Made by a program: the position numbers and the translations under genes
Shown here: positions 51,404 to 63,708 of the stretch, one piece after another
How positions within the stretch are numbered: position 1 is the stretch's first letter
Layout: each line of letters starts with the position of its first letter
The notes under the pieces: model-generated
The model's database searches: none
Seen by the model: the letters and a program-made list of their open reading frames with translations, nothing else
What the model was told of the DNA's origin: nothing
Source of the DNA: Gracilaria domingensis
Lineage: Eukaryota > Rhodophyta > Florideophyceae > Gracilariales > Gracilariaceae
DNA length: 64,000 bases
Reading direction: 5' to 3'
Assembly (NCBI GenBank): GCA_022539475.1
Contig: VCMS01000116.1
Location: 62,001-126,000, forward strand

Positions 51404-52441
51404 AACAACTTCCGAAAACGGGCAATGAAAGAACCGTATGAACGGGTATTCCCAACTATCTGGGCTCCAAACAAACGAACCAACTCCAACGATTATTGGC
51501 CAATAAAGCCGATTCTAAGTCGGGAGACCAGTTTGTGGTGCAATCCCACGAGTGGGCAAACAAAAGCCGCGTCGCGGAAAGCGGACCGACGGGGTGTTCG
51601 AAACCTGCTCTCTATAGAGGTAGATGCAGCAGCAGAACCCTCTGATAGGGCCAGCGCGATGCCGGGTGTAAGTCCGGGTGGCCCCGATCTGATCGTGCAG
51701 TCAGAGGTAAAGGAGAAGAATCGGCGTAGGTATCCGGTTGTTCCGGCGAGCCACAGCGAGTGGAGATATCCAGCCTAACGGTAGGAAGTGACAGGGGATC
51801 AACAAACGAGCCGCACTGCGGAGCACTGACTCGTGATAAACGAAAATAAGTCCCGAGACCAGTGGGCAAAAACCTGTATAACAGGGCAGAGAAACGAGAG
51901 CCGTATGACGGAAATAATAACAAAGAAACAACAAAAGATGCCGTAACGACGGTCTAGAACTCCTCAGTGGTAGAGGTCGGATGACTAGCCCGGAATTGCG
52001 GCGGCTTGCCCGATTAGGGACGAAGACCGTTCACAAGCGGCAAGAAAGTCAGAGCCAGAAGCCTCCTTGAGGTTTACTTCCCGTCAGGTGGCGGCAAGTG
52101 CCACCACCTATATACGGCACTTGAAAATATCAACTAGAAATATCTAACTATCCGGCGCTGCCGGCCAACACCCTACACGTGTGAAACCGTGGCAGGCTTG
52201 CCACGACGCACTCGGCATCGGGCCAACTTAGCACACGTGTGCAGAAACACTACTCTTCCTAGGCATACCCCAAAACGGGCCCATCACTTCACTAACCTCT
52301 CATAACCTGAGGTGTGAAAGCCGGTAACGGATCAACAAATTATGAAGAACACCTCGGTGCATCCCCACAAAGGGCGTTTTGCTCTACATCTCCCGCTTCT
52401 CAGGCTGAGAGACTGACTTCGTCGGCTCGATACGCCTCGCG

Positions 52442-54053
52442 ATGGAGGTACGTAAGGAAGTCTCCCAAGACGGGTGTGCCGAGAACTGTTCGGAGCCACC
52501 AACACCTCCGGTTTCAATAGCGAACCTCGCTATCTCGAGCCCTGCCGCGATGTCCAATACATCGAATTCCCATCCGTCTTCGACGGCACGCATGCAAGTT
52601 TCCAACCCGCCGTTCCGGTCTGTACCACTTCCGCAGTCGGCGGCCGCCTCCCAACCGGGTTCCTCCGGACAACATCAGGCTCCAGCTCAAGCTGGTCCCG
52701 CGCCCGTATGGGATTGGTTCAACGCCGAGATGCCAGCTTCGCTGGGTGGATGGCCCACCGCTGGCGCGTTACGCATCCGGGATCCGCACCGACACAGTTT
52801 CCTTTTTGCCCAGGCTCCCTGGCTTGACGCCGAGGCCGTTCGGGATACCGAGCTCGTCTACTCGTACGCTGTCGACGGTCAACTCCCTGGTGGACTTCCT
52901 GCTGACGTTACCCGTTCATGGGACTGGATCGCCCGCGTTGCGGTCACACCGAGTTGCCTGTTTGTAGGTCGAAACGAGACGAGACAATTCGCTCGCAATG
53001 AGATGCTCCGCGTTGGGTACGCGCGACACTTCCGAGCTCCGAACGAACATCCGGTGCCGCCACAGTACCAGTACGACGTGGCATGTTACCGAACTTTTGG
53101 CGAGGTCGGGAGTTCCGGTTCATTCGCCGTCCTGCACGGTCTCAGTTTCATGAAGGCCTCCGATTCGAGAGGAAATGGCGTTCCCGCTTCGGGGTACTGG
53201 TGCCGTACCAGTGCACGGAGGTCGAGCGCATCGCGCGTCAGTCCCATACTGGGCGATACCTGCCGCTGCCGTCATTCTGGCCTGCGGTCGAAGTCCCACG
53301 AGGCTATCACGTAGAGCTACCGCCCTGTCTAACTTACATAGGCTCGTACTTCATGAGCGATCCGCCTCGTGACCTGTGGGGCATCCTGGCAACAGAATAG
53401 AGCGTCCGCGTTGGGCTTTCCTCCTCATCGAGGCATATGATTCCTACCGAGTTTGGTTCATCCCGGAGCTCATCTGGCAAGCGATCCGAGCGTTGGATCT
53501 CTCCGAGGTGCTCGGTTCGGTCCGCAATGCGCGCGAAGCCACTGCGTTGGTGGACGTCATTGACCAGATTGACTGGAATGGGGTGCCTGCTAGTCAGGTT
53601 TCCGACGGGGTTCGTCGGCAGTCGGACCGTTCTCCGGGACGGAACGTCAATGCCGGCGACTTCGTATACTTTGACCCATGGATTTGGGAGATAATTGGTC
53701 CCGCTGAGGCGCCTGGTCGCCGCCGAGAGGAGTGTCATATCCAGGAAGGGCACCCGCGTGGGTTCGTATACGTTGACGATGACGGTGATGACCCTGCCGA
53801 GGAAGTTAGCCCCATGGATGAGGGAAGCCCAGAGGGCGTGGAGGACGAACCAGAGCCCGAAGCTATGGGCGACGACGACGACGTCGTGGGTGTGGTCCCA
53901 CCCGCTGTAGCGCCTCCCGCTCCGACCGGCCCGTGGGCTCAGGACGTAGAATCCGCCGGGGGCGGCAATTCCTCTCTCACTCCGCGAGCGGCGGTCATTC
54001 GCGACTTCCTTCGAGGCGTGGGAGTGGCCGTTCCCGATACAGTGACCAACTAA
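52442..54053 (+). pseudogene. Antisense coding-like region inside the candidate gypsy LTR, function unknown
   Basis: Plus-strand reading, opposite to gag/pol, with strong protein character. Tryptophan-rich stretches (PVWDWFNAEMPASLGGWP, TRSWDWIARV) occur first, later VWFIPELIWQAIRALDLSEVL and FDPWIWEIIGP, then a very acidic tail (VDDDGDDPAEEVSPMDEGSPEGVEDE). It is more GC-rich than the host genes. It is not continuous in one frame (about two breaks). I recognise no family; it is not gag, pol, envelope or a host protein I know. It is treated as part of the fossil element. Confidence 0.4.
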
Positions 54054-55510
54054 TGGGAATTGCAATCGATAGCGGCACAGCGCTTCTCCGGGGCTCCCGG
54101 TGTAGAGCAAACCCTCCTCAGGGATACCGTTTCGGTAGTGGCAATCATAACTTATGGAGACGCCCATCGATGGGGAACTCGAGGTTATGAGTAGCACGAT
54201 GACGTGGATCCGGACCCAGAATGTGTACATGTATACCACTATTTGGTTGTTTGGATGGAGTGAATCTTTTCATAATTTTTTAGAAATACCCCGTGGGTTT
54301 TGGTCCGCCACTGTCAGGACTGCCCGGGACGGGAGGTGCACATGAGGGGCTTAGATTAATCTATTATTTAGATATTTTTGATAAGCCTCTAAAGGGCCGC
54401 TAATTCTACTCCTTAGGTGATGGCTCACGGCCATCACCACCTAGTAAAGGTAACCCGGTGTGCGGCTCTAACTATTTCGCCTGCGCGACAACTCCAACTC
54501 CTCGCGGAGCGAGTTACCGCAGCACGGTCTAGTTATCCCCGGGCTCCAACCAGGAGAGTGCACGCAGTGCATACCATCATAGGTCTTGTTTTTCTTTTGT
54601 TTTTCTTGTGACTCGTAGAGTGCACACATATCTGTTTACCGACCGGTACTTTCTCTTTGCCCCAGTACTTGGGTTTGTTTCTGTTCTTTCTTTTGTTTTT
54701 ACCATTGGTTTGGTTCACTACCGCCTATTTCTATTTGGTTGTTCCACCTTTGGATGTCTACATTTGGCTACAGATATCGTCATTGGTGAGCTACGATCTA
54801 CACTACTGTGTCCGCTTTTCCTGGCCTTTTTCCTGTTCGGGCGTTCTTTCTCAACCCTGTGGTATAGCCTGAAGTCCTCGTGGATTTACACCCACACCGG
54901 AGGATACGGGGTGCGTTGTCGCTGTGCGAACCTCTCTTGAGAGCGGAGACTCGAACTGCCTCGGTGGCTTTTCCCTTTCTGGGATTGCTCCACACCCGGT
55001 AGTGGGGGCACCCGAGGTGCTGGGCTCTCTGGCGCGTAATTCTCCGGCTCGCGATCCCTGACGGGCTACGGTAGTCCGTAATAGACCCCGATGATGAGGG
55101 GCGACTCAATAGTTAGAGGTAAACTGCTCGAGCCTTGCTGGCTTGGCTCGAACTTTCTTTTTGTTCTCCCCCTTCTCAGTGGGCAATACCTCGTTCGAGG
55201 CTGTTGCGAATGGCCCACAGGAGAGGGGGGACTTTCCGCACAAGCGGCTGTAGTGATAAAACTTCTTAGTCTTCCTTAATAATGTTAGAATACTCTTGTT
55301 ATTCATATTTGATTATTATTTCCTATTTAGTTTTTTTATACATGCCAAAGTACTCGATATACTTTGTTGTGTATTTTTTGTTTTTCTTTCTTAACCGTTA
55401 AAAATCGTTGAAATAGCTGTTAAAATCCCTATTTATTTATTTTCCCTTACACTAAAAATAAATAAATAAGGGAGGCAACTTCCATTTTGCTGCCTTATTT
55501 CGAAGAAAAA

Positions 55511-55588
55511 ACGTAAAAGAATTTACGTAAAACGTAAAGAAATTTACGTAAAACGTAAAGAAATTTACGTAAAACGTAGAGAAATTTG
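55511..55588. repeat. 21-bp tandem repeat with TTTACGTAAA core
   Basis: About 3.7 units of ACGTAAAGAAATTTACGTAA plus A. Each unit contains the palindrome TTTACGTAAA. It lies 40 bp inside the presumed LTR edge. Confidence 0.9.
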
Positions 55589-55752
55589 TCCTGGCTTCTT
55601 CTCCTTCTTCTTAGGCTTCTTTCTTCTTCATTTTCTTCTCCACTGTAAGTGGCTTCCGCGTTTTGCGGCTTGTCTGTTCAGGCAGAGACTGTCCGCATAG
55701 AGCCGCATGTTGCTGCTTTTCAGGAGCGTCCACCTAGGGCGGCTTGTTAGTA

Positions 55753-57289
55753 TCAACACCGTTGCATCCGCTTGAAACGGCATATTCCGTCCGAGACGGC
55801 ATACCTCACAAGTTGTGGGTGGTCAACCCACTTGGGCTCTGTCCAGCGTAGCCGGTATCGGTGTCCGTGTGCGACGGTGGTACTGTAGGACCTTAGAGAG
55901 AGGAAGATGCTCGATAGGCTCATGTGTATCCTTCGAAGAAGGACAGCCGTCCCAACGGACTCGATACAATAGCTCTCCATCAGAGGCATAGCCGTGACTA
56001 ATCAGACAGTCCATAACGTACTACCTGTCGAGGAAACGCCGCTCAGTGTGCGGTTCGGTTATCGTGCCCTCTTCTTGGGTGTCGTTGATTGCTTTCCCGT
56101 CGTGGGTGTCGCTGCCAAACGGCTTCCGTCCTGACGGCAGTGCATTCTGCACGCCAGGTGGTCCTGGTAAGGATTGTGCGTTCCTGACATTCAGGGTTCC
56201 AGAGTTCTGGCTTTCCTTCCCGTGTTGCCGGGCTGTGACCTTACTTTGGTCTTCTCGAACAGCGAGCTTCCGGCGTTCCGGCGGGATCTCTCGTCGTGAG
56301 GGTGAACGGTCCGCCTTGCGGTGCGCCAGCGAGTGGTGCTGTTGTGCGCGCCGTGGCGGCGTTTCGCCGCTCACTGCTGGTGATGAGGCCTGCGCCGTTG
56401 CACAGCTTTGCGATGCCGATTCGAATTCGGAATTTTCGTTTTCGGCGGCCGCAAGCCTTACAGCAGCCACGTGCCTGGCTCGTGTGCTGTTGTCCTCCAC
56501 TGGAGGCGGATCGCTGGCGAAGCCAGACACTTGGCGCAATGTGCGCCCGTGTGCAGCGTTGTGCTGCTTTCCATTTACTGTGGCGTATCGGCTCGCCATA
56601 TCGGCGGTTTCCTCCGTCTTTTCAATGGCTTCATCACTCGATGCTTCACTGAGATCTCCTGAAGTCGGGTCTGCCGTAACAGCACGGTCTCTTTTGACTA
56701 ACTTTTCTTCCGGACTTCCGGCTTTCCTTAACGCATTTGTGTTCCCGCTCGCAGGCTCCGACTCCGGCAAGCGTGTACCATCCGCATGTGGCGCGGCTGT
56801 TGCGGTGTTTACCACACTCTTTTCCGGCGTACTGGTCTCACTCTGCACAGGTGGGGCAGGTTCTTGTCCTTCCGTCCGCGACGGCCGTACAGTGCTATCC
56901 GCGTGCGAAGCGTCGGCTTCTGCAGCAGCAACATCCTGGTGTTCTTCCGGTTTTCCGGCTTCGTGCTCCACCGAAGTGTTGCGTTCCTCCTCAGGCTTCC
57001 GCGATAATTGCGGGTCAGTCTCTTCGCTCCGGATCTCCGGCTGCTTCTCCTGCGTCAGCGCGTGCTGCGGCGGGACAGAGGCCTGGGAAGGCAATTTCGT
57101 CGACGACGGTGACAAAGAACGATCTGACTCCTCCCCCTCCTCAGTTGGAGCGTCGGGGGCGATGGTTAGTATCCCCGGAGGGGCCAGTATCCGCGTGCGT
57201 ACGTGGGCGGCAGCAGAGACTAACTGGTAAGATTCCGGCTTATCCGGCAAATCAGCACGTCGGCGGTTGGGATGCGACAATACTGACAA
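55753..57289 (-). pseudogene. Gypsy pol tail: disordered linker and chromodomain
   Basis: 56021-57289 is a 422-residue frame of Glu/Ser/Pro/Ala-rich disorder (TEEGEESDRSLSPSS, ASGNTNALRKAGSPEEK). After it, around 55823-56014, comes a chromodomain-like stretch: DCLISHGYASDGELLYRVRWDG with HEPIEHLPLSKVLQYHRR, matching the ILSHR..YLVKW-G-...-WEP..NL pattern. Chromodomains at the integrase end steer chromovirus insertion to chosen chromatin. The very long linker is unusual. Confidence 0.65.
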
Positions 57290-57361
57290 TGAAGTGCGCG
57301 CTTCCGCTTCAGCGGCTGGTTCTACAGGAGGCGTAGCGGTGTCCGCCGTTTCCGGTTGCGT

Positions 57362-58440
57362 TTACTGAGAAGCAGGCGTTGGTGCAGGCGTTACGCGATC
57401 CCTCGAAGAACGCTCGTGCGCTCCCTTGATGTCAAGGACAACCGTAGTGTCGGTAACTGAAATGAACCGGTAGGGACCATCTGCGATAGGAGAAAGCTTG
57501 TGGCGCTTCTCCTTTTCGGGATTGTAGTATTCCTTGCGTATGAAGGCATAGCTACCTTCCCTGATCGGAGGGGCATGTTCGCGCACTCTTGCGTCGAAAT
57601 TCCGCTTGTAGGCGGCTTATGCCTTAGCGATATTCTGCCTCATCATAGTAATAATCTTCGTGAGCCATCCCTTCCACGCGTCCCTATGGAGGCGGGGCGA
57701 GGGGAACTTTTCCAGAATTGGGTGTGGCTCGATGATCACCGACGGTGGAACGCGCGATAGCACAAGCTCGAACGGCGAGATCTGAGTAGTACGATGGACC
57801 TGCGTATTGTAGGCATACGTCACCGCATCGGTATACTGATCCCATTCCGATGGATGCTCGGCAATGAATGTCCGTAATGCATTGAGCATTGTGCGGTTAA
57901 AGCGTTCAACCTGCCCATTACTCTGGGGATGATATGCTGTTGTTGTGAACCAGTTTTGGATCTGAAAGATGCGACAGACGTCTTGAAAGAACTTAGCCGC
58001 AAACTGCGGCCAATTATCGGATAACAAATCAATCGGCGGTCCGTAGACAAAAACCCAGCCTGGGTTTAGACACTGAGTGTGTAACGAAATCTGGGGCGAC
58101 CGCACTGGCGGTAATCTTTTTCAAAGGCACAGTCTGTACCAGCTTAGAAAAGCGGTCGGTGATCACCAGTAGAAACTGGCTTCCCTGACTGGTGCGAATA
58201 AACTCACCGAACAAGTAAATAGCCACGAACTCTAGTGGAGCCCTAGCAGGGAAGAGTACCAGTTTCTTGGAATACTTCCGCTGTTTGACGTGGTTCTTGG
58301 CGCAATCAGAACATCCACGAACAGTTTCATACGCATCGAAAGCCATCGCTGGCCAGTAGAAGTCCTTCCTCAAGGTGTAATACAACTTCCTGTCACCAAG
58401 GTGGGCTGAGAGCTTCGCATAGTGCGACAGATGCATTACT
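57362..58440 (-). pseudogene. Gypsy integrase region
   Basis: A zinc-binding HHCC-type start (LSHYAKLSAHLGDRKLYYTLRKDFYWPAM, CSDCAKNH), a catalytic core (AIYLFGEF, FLLVITDRFSKLVQ, FTTTAYHPQSNGQVERFNRTML, YAYNTQVHRTTQISPFELV) and a GPY/F-type end (HKLSPIADGPYRFISV). Belongs to the chromovirus unit; broken. Confidence 0.85.
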
Positions 58441-58654
58441 AGTTACTGAAGTGAGTGAGGAACCACAATCTGTGGCCTGCGCCCGACAGTCCGGGTGAGG
58501 AACCCTTGGTCGTTCTCGACGAAAGGCAGTCGTGCTCCGCCGTTCAGACCGCTACGAATCTCCGTACAAAAACGGTCCGTGTGCTGCTCACGGATGAGTT
58601 CTTCAGGCTTGATCGGTACGAAAAAACCCGGTTCTGGGCGGGTGTTTGCAACGG

Positions 58655-61600
58655 CTAAAACAGCATCGTAGATGTCCATCCTTCCGAATCTTCATCGGCA
58701 TCGCTCGAGCCGTCTTCCGCCAGGAAGCAGGGTATTTCCAGGTCATCGACTGGCGCAGCTTCAGCCGCTGTTTCCAAGTGGGACAGTGCATCAGCCTGAG
58801 TGTTCAGGAGTCCTTTCTTGTACCGAATCTCGAAATCGAACTCGGCTAACCGGAGTCTCGACCGCATCAAGTGGCCAGATGGCTCTGCTATAGAGAGTAG
58901 CCAGCGTAAGGCCGAATGATCGATATGAACAATGAAGCAAGTTCTCGTAAGATAAGGCCGCAGTGTCTGTAGTGCCCAGACAACTGCCAAGCACTCCTTC
59001 TCGGATACCGAGTAATTCCTCTCGTGAACGTTGAGACTCCTTGACCAATACCCAATTGGCAATCGCTCGCCATCCTCTGTGGTCTGGAAAAGAGCGCAGC
59101 CAACATGGTAGTCGCTCGCGTCCGTATCTATTGCATACGGCAAACCAGCCCTAGGTAGAGATAAAATAGGTGGCGATGTCACCGCGTCCACGAGCGACGA
59201 GAAAGCCGCAGCCTTACGGTCGTTGAATTCTTCCAGATTGACTGGCTGTCATTTGCGAAGAAGCTCGTTCAGAGGTGCAGTGATATCCGCGAAGTTCGGA
59301 ATGAAGCGGCAATACACATTGCACAAGCCGAGAAAAGATCGGAGTTCAGTCTGCGTCCGCGGATGCTTAGCCTCTTTGAGGGATTTCACGCGAGCTTCGT
59401 CTATCGACAGCCGTCCAGGACGGATAACGTGGCCGAGATACCTGACGGTTTCGGCAAAAAACTCGCACTTCTTCAGCTTGAGTGTAATGCCTGCATCTCG
59501 TAGGACTCGCATCAAATCTCGTGCGTGGGTCAAGTGCTCGTCCAGGTTGCTGGAGTAGACAATGATGTCTTCCAGGTAAACCAGGCAAGTCTTCCACTTG
59601 AAGCGGGCGAGCAAATATCCACGGTACGTTGAAATCTGGCTGTCGCGTTTGTTGACCCAAAGGGCATCCGATTGAATCGGTATAATGCTTCATGACAGAC
59701 GAAGGCTGTCTTGTCACGATCTTCAGCCCTCACGGAAACTTTCCAATAGCCCCAATTCGCGTCTAGGGTCGTAAAAACTTTCGCGTTCCCCAATCAATCG
59801 ATGCATTCATCCATTCGTAGGATAGGATACACATCCTTGACTGTAGCCGCGTTAAACTTGCGATAATCGATGCAAAATCACCAAGACCCATCAGCTTTGG
59901 GCGCGAGCACCACCGGCGATGCCCAAGGTGACTGAGCCGGCTCGATAACTTCAGCACGGAGCATTTTCGCAACTTGAGCTTTCTCCTCCTGCCGAGCTTT
60001 CGGTCCTGCCCTGTAAGGGTGCTGTGAAATGGGCCGAGTATTCGGTAGCAAATCAATCCGATGTTCGGTAATACCAATCTTACCCAGTGTGCCATCCCAC
60101 ATGGGCGTGAACTCTTCGAGCATGTGCCGCAATTTATCGCTGTGAGTCTCTGGGACATATTCAAGATCCAGAGACTCCAGCTCCTGTACTACCTTATCCT
60201 TCGTTTCAGCAGCACTCAGGTCCTTATCATTACTGTCCGACAAGGTCGGCATTGCCTCCTTCGACAGGCTGCGGTTATTCGCATCCGACGAAGTCTGCGT
60301 AGCTTTTACCGACGGACTATCCGGTCCAGTATTCGGTTCGGTATTGTTCCGTTCCGCCTCCCCCTCCTCAGCTTCGAGGATTCCGAGAACTTCGGCTATA
60401 GAAACCTGAATAGGCACTATAGCCGCAGGCTGCGGGAGCAATGGTCCAATAACTTGGCTCCTGACCAATCTTTGAGGAAAACGGCTGAAGTTCGCAACCA
60501 ACACCTGAAAAGGCTTCTCGTGTTCAACAAAAACAATCCCATTAGCCAGGGCTAGATGATACTTTTCCTGTAATGCAGGCAACGGTTGCACCGTTTGTAA
60601 CCCACATTGTGGAGATGTTACAGTAACCCAGACCTGCGATTCGGGTGGGATGCAAATAGACGGAGCAACTCGGAGCTTCGTAGACTTCCGTTCATCAATG
60701 GCAGGCTCCTGTGCAGCAGGCAAGGGCATTTGCTTCTTCAAAGCCCGTCGAAGGGGACGCCGAACGATCGGTACAATGGTGCCATCCTCCATTTCGATGG
60801 TTCTTCGCCGCGGTCGAATTGATTCGACGAAGCGGTCACAGAAGTCACATCCGAGTAAAACCAGCGCAGCGAGCTGCTTGTAAGCCAAGAAATCGAGCTT
60901 CACCACGTAGTGGCCAAGCCCGACAAGCAGGTCTATCACTCTCACTGTAGAGAGTGGCTGATTATTCGCATCCACGATATCAATATGCGGCGCCACACGA
61001 ACGCGAGACCGCAAGTGCAGCGGAATCATAGACTCAACCAAAACGTTTGGCCCAGCTCCTGTATCGAGCACGGACAACTGCCGAACCATATACTGGTCGG
61101 AAACCCCTAGGTCGACGTAAACTTTGTAGTTTCGTTTCGCCATGACCGGGACTCTATCCGGGAACGGGCTGATTTTAGACAGTAACCACGGGCGACGCAA
61201 GACACCAAGGTGCTCAGAGTTGACGTCTGTAGTGGCCATCTTCCTCGAAAGGATTCTGACCGGAGAGCGAGGCTTCTCAGCCTCAGGCGCGCTAGACCCC
61301 GTCGCTGGGGGCGCCTCTCTATTGCTGGAGGCTCCCATGCTCAGTTTCTCTGAGCTTCGCCGCCAATCTGCCGAGGTTTTGATTCCGCAGGAGCGGCTAC
61401 AGTGCCACCATTCGATGGCACCGTTTCCTGGTTTCCAGGCTGAGTCTCCGCCTTCGCACGAAGGTACGATTTGTCGGGAACGCGTTTCCGTTCGGCGGGC
61501 GTCAAAGACTCGTATTGAGGCACGATCTTCGCTATATCCCGTATGGTCATTAAACAATTCGGAGCGATTTGTCCATGCCTGTAACAGGTGTGGCAAATAA

Positions 61601-61665
61601 GGTGCCGGAGGAGATCCGGATTCGGCTGACGGCGCTTCTGTCGTGGAGGATAGGGGTCCCTCCAA
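58655..61665 (-). pseudogene. Gypsy protease, reverse transcriptase and RNase H region
   Basis: Retropepsin zone near 61070 (SVLDTGAGPNVLVESM); RT from about 59990 (RAEVIEPAQSPWASPVVLAPKADGSW) through RFNRMPFGSTNATARFQR and LVYLEDIIVYS (the catalytic box, usually YLDDI, reads YLEDI) to FLGLCNVYCRFIPNFADI; RNase H near 58700-59190 (YAIDTDASDYHVGCALFQ, RNYSVSEKECLAVVWAL, KGLLNTQADALSHL). Broken. Confidence 0.88.
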
Positions 61666-61812
61666 CCAGTGCGTTCTCTGCGATATCCACCAGAATGAGG
61701 CACGTGCAAAGCCGGAACGTGTTGACCGGTGTACAGAGCGGGGTCTACGTCAACAGTAGACGGCTCCGTTGTTGACGGCAATTCCGTAGTCGGCATTGAA
61801 CCATCAGCCTAT

Positions 61813-63315
61813 AACAGGTGTAGGTTGTCATATTCCCCTTGAACTGAACCTCGCGATAGAGGCAAAGATTCCCGGCCTTCTTCATGAAAGAGGCAGCGCG
61901 TGCGCGTCTTGACACCAGCGCGTGAGCGAGCTGCATCTCCCTCAGCTTGGGCAAATTGTACGAGTTCCAGATAGGTAGTCCGACGTTTGTTCTCCCGATA
62001 ACGGGTTACCAACGTCCGAATTGATCGGTCCAGTCCATCAACAAGCATCTTACACCACTCAGCTGCGGAGAACACGTTGCCACATCTGTGGAAAGCCTTG
62101 TTGAGGCGTGTAGAATAAACGGTTTCCGACTCTTCGGCTCCTTGCTTCATGTCTCGCAGCGCGAGTATAGCACCCTGTATCGCATTGCCTGTCGCGTAAG
62201 AGCGCAGAAGATATTGTACCGCTTCCGGCAAACACGTAACTCCTCCTTTGGAGGCGCGAGATGACCCACGAACCGAATTGAATTGATATTCGGCTACGCC
62301 CGTCGAAAAGTACTGCAGCGCAATGTAGGCCTGTGCCTCACTCATCCGAAGTACATCGGCTTCCGCCACGAAACGGCCAAGAAAATCCAAGACAAGAATT
62401 GGATCTTCCCCAGAGACCTTGTGGGGCTTTAGCGTGAGCTCTATTTGTCGGAGATGATTTCGCACTTTGCCAGTCCCACGTGGGGTTCTCTGTGGCGTCG
62501 TGTCTTCAAGCCGATAGTATCGGTAGGACAGTAACTTCTGATACAGTAGATTAGTCGGCTTCAATCCCTTCAATCCAAGGTGTCTCCGTCCTTTCGTACG
62601 GCCTCGTGCAACACCAGAAGTGGCTTCAGTAGCCCGCGAACGGAAGCACGCTGGCGAGAGCGATCGTTCTCGCTGCTGTCCGACGAGTCGGATGAATATC
62701 CCACATGTTGGGCTTCCTCTTCTAAAGAAAACGAAGAAGACGAGTCAGACTCAACCTTGACCTTCTTCCTTGCCGGACGATCCCACGGACGGCGCGAGTG
62801 CTGAGCACCGTCAGAAACCGTGGTTCCGGGCGCAACAGCATCGGGTACGATGATTTGCTCGACCGTCTCCAGACGGGTAACCAGGCGGTCCAGGCGTGCA
62901 GAAGCGTGCTCGTGCAGGGCAGCCGACACCTGTCGGTGTTCCATAATCTGGTTGATATCAGACCGTAAAACACGGTCGTCGTTCGAAACATTCCGGATAC
63001 CGGCTTCATCGAGCCGTTGCCGGAGTTTCGTAATATCCCGGATGAAACCCACTTGGGAGTTCTGCAGGATGGGAACCTGAGCCTCTAATTCGCGGGGAAT
63101 GTACTCGTCAGACCGCGACGACATAACGTCAACCGCTGTGGCGGAATCAGCCGCAGGTGCGGTTTCAGTTGGCTCACGAGTGGGTGGGGTCCCGTTATCA
63201 GAACGGAGACCCCGGGAAGCCGGTTTCGAAGCGCCAGTACCGGGGACCTCGAAGGTGTCCTTCGGCAGCCGAGAAGACTTGCCGGCAAGCCGGACGAACC
63301 GGGCACAGAAGCCGC
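61813..63315 (-). repeat. Ty3/gypsy gag segment, copy B (direct repeat of 49833-51336)
   Basis: Same gag domains as copy A, joined on its 3' side to the intact-order pol. The repeat pair is 1503/1504 bp, about 12.0 kb apart, in the same orientation. The 5' boundary (63315) meets unrelated sequence. Confidence 0.92.
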
Positions 63316-63608
63316 TGTGCAGTAAATACTGGTGGGTTTTCCACTCGTGCTAGTTCTTTGGTCGAGGGCTACCTGAACGGTATTTCGCGAAGTCTAGGTT
63401 CAGTTTCCATTAAGGTGCACATTACACGATACCTTCTGCGGAATAATACCCTGCAACGCATGGAATACTGTTGCTAGTACAGATGATGTCCATTATGAAA
63501 TCATACCGTTTTATTCGTATCTATTCTTCTATCGACCGTTTTTGCTAACCACTACTTTGCTATATTACATATACCATTTCCCCATGATGAAGCGGATGTA
63601 GGCGCAAT

Positions 63609-63626
63609 CTGCGGCAGATGCCGCAG
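63609..63626. repeat. 8-bp stem hairpin
   Basis: CTGCGGCA and TGCCGCAG with a GA loop, the first of three hairpins in series. Confidence 0.5.
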
Positions 63627-63674
63627 AGGGCACCTCCACCGAAGTGCAGTATCGGTAGAACACATACGCACTCC

Positions 63675-63707
63675 GAGAGGATGAGGCGCGAAGCGCCTCA
63701 TCCTCTC
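63675..63707. repeat. Perfect 15-bp stem hairpin, GAA loop
   Basis: GAGAGGATGAGGCGC (63675-63689) pairs exactly with 63693-63707. Confidence 0.75.
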
Positions 63708-63708
63708 C

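Larger units (their letters stand above)
51404..55630 (-). repeat. Candidate very long LTR (or foreign insert) between two gypsy units
   Basis: On the minus strand this 4.2-kb stretch follows the pol end of the gypsy element, directly after a purine tract (55631-55641) and starting with TG, and it precedes the gag of copy A. That is exactly where a shared LTR would lie in a head-to-tail tandem. It contains no gag or pol, is rich in short hairpins (for example GGTGATGGC/GCCATCACC at 54416-54438; GTTTG..CAAAC at 51531-51560), and carries a plus-strand coding-like region and a 21-bp tandem repeat. The lower boundary is uncertain (somewhere in 51404-51560) and no second copy is in the window, so the LTR identity is inferred. 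Confidence 0.4.
55631..63315 (-). mobile_element. Ty3/gypsy chromovirus, near-complete internal region
   Basis: Minus-strand order is gag (63315-61813), retropepsin, reverse transcriptase, RNase H, integrase, then a chromodomain, the order of gypsy/chromoviruses. A purine tract (GGAGAAGAAAA, plus coordinates 55631-55641) ends it, adjoining the candidate LTR. The 5' end stops abruptly at 63315 where copy A would continue. The 1.5-kb gag repeat is about 99.6% identical to copy A, so the array is young, although pol is broken (about half a dozen breaks). Confidence 0.88.

Noticed and set aside
51404-51560. Primer-binding sites ending CCA next to the candidate gypsy LTR
   Set aside because: Several CCA candidates, none matching a tRNA 3' end I could identify.
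53334-54239. 301-codon minus-strand open frame
   Set aside because: Antisense shadow of the more protein-like plus-strand region; composition is unlike a protein and the start is weak.
56046-57230. 394-codon plus-strand open frame
   Set aside because: Shadow of the Glu/Ser/Pro-rich gypsy linker on the minus strand.
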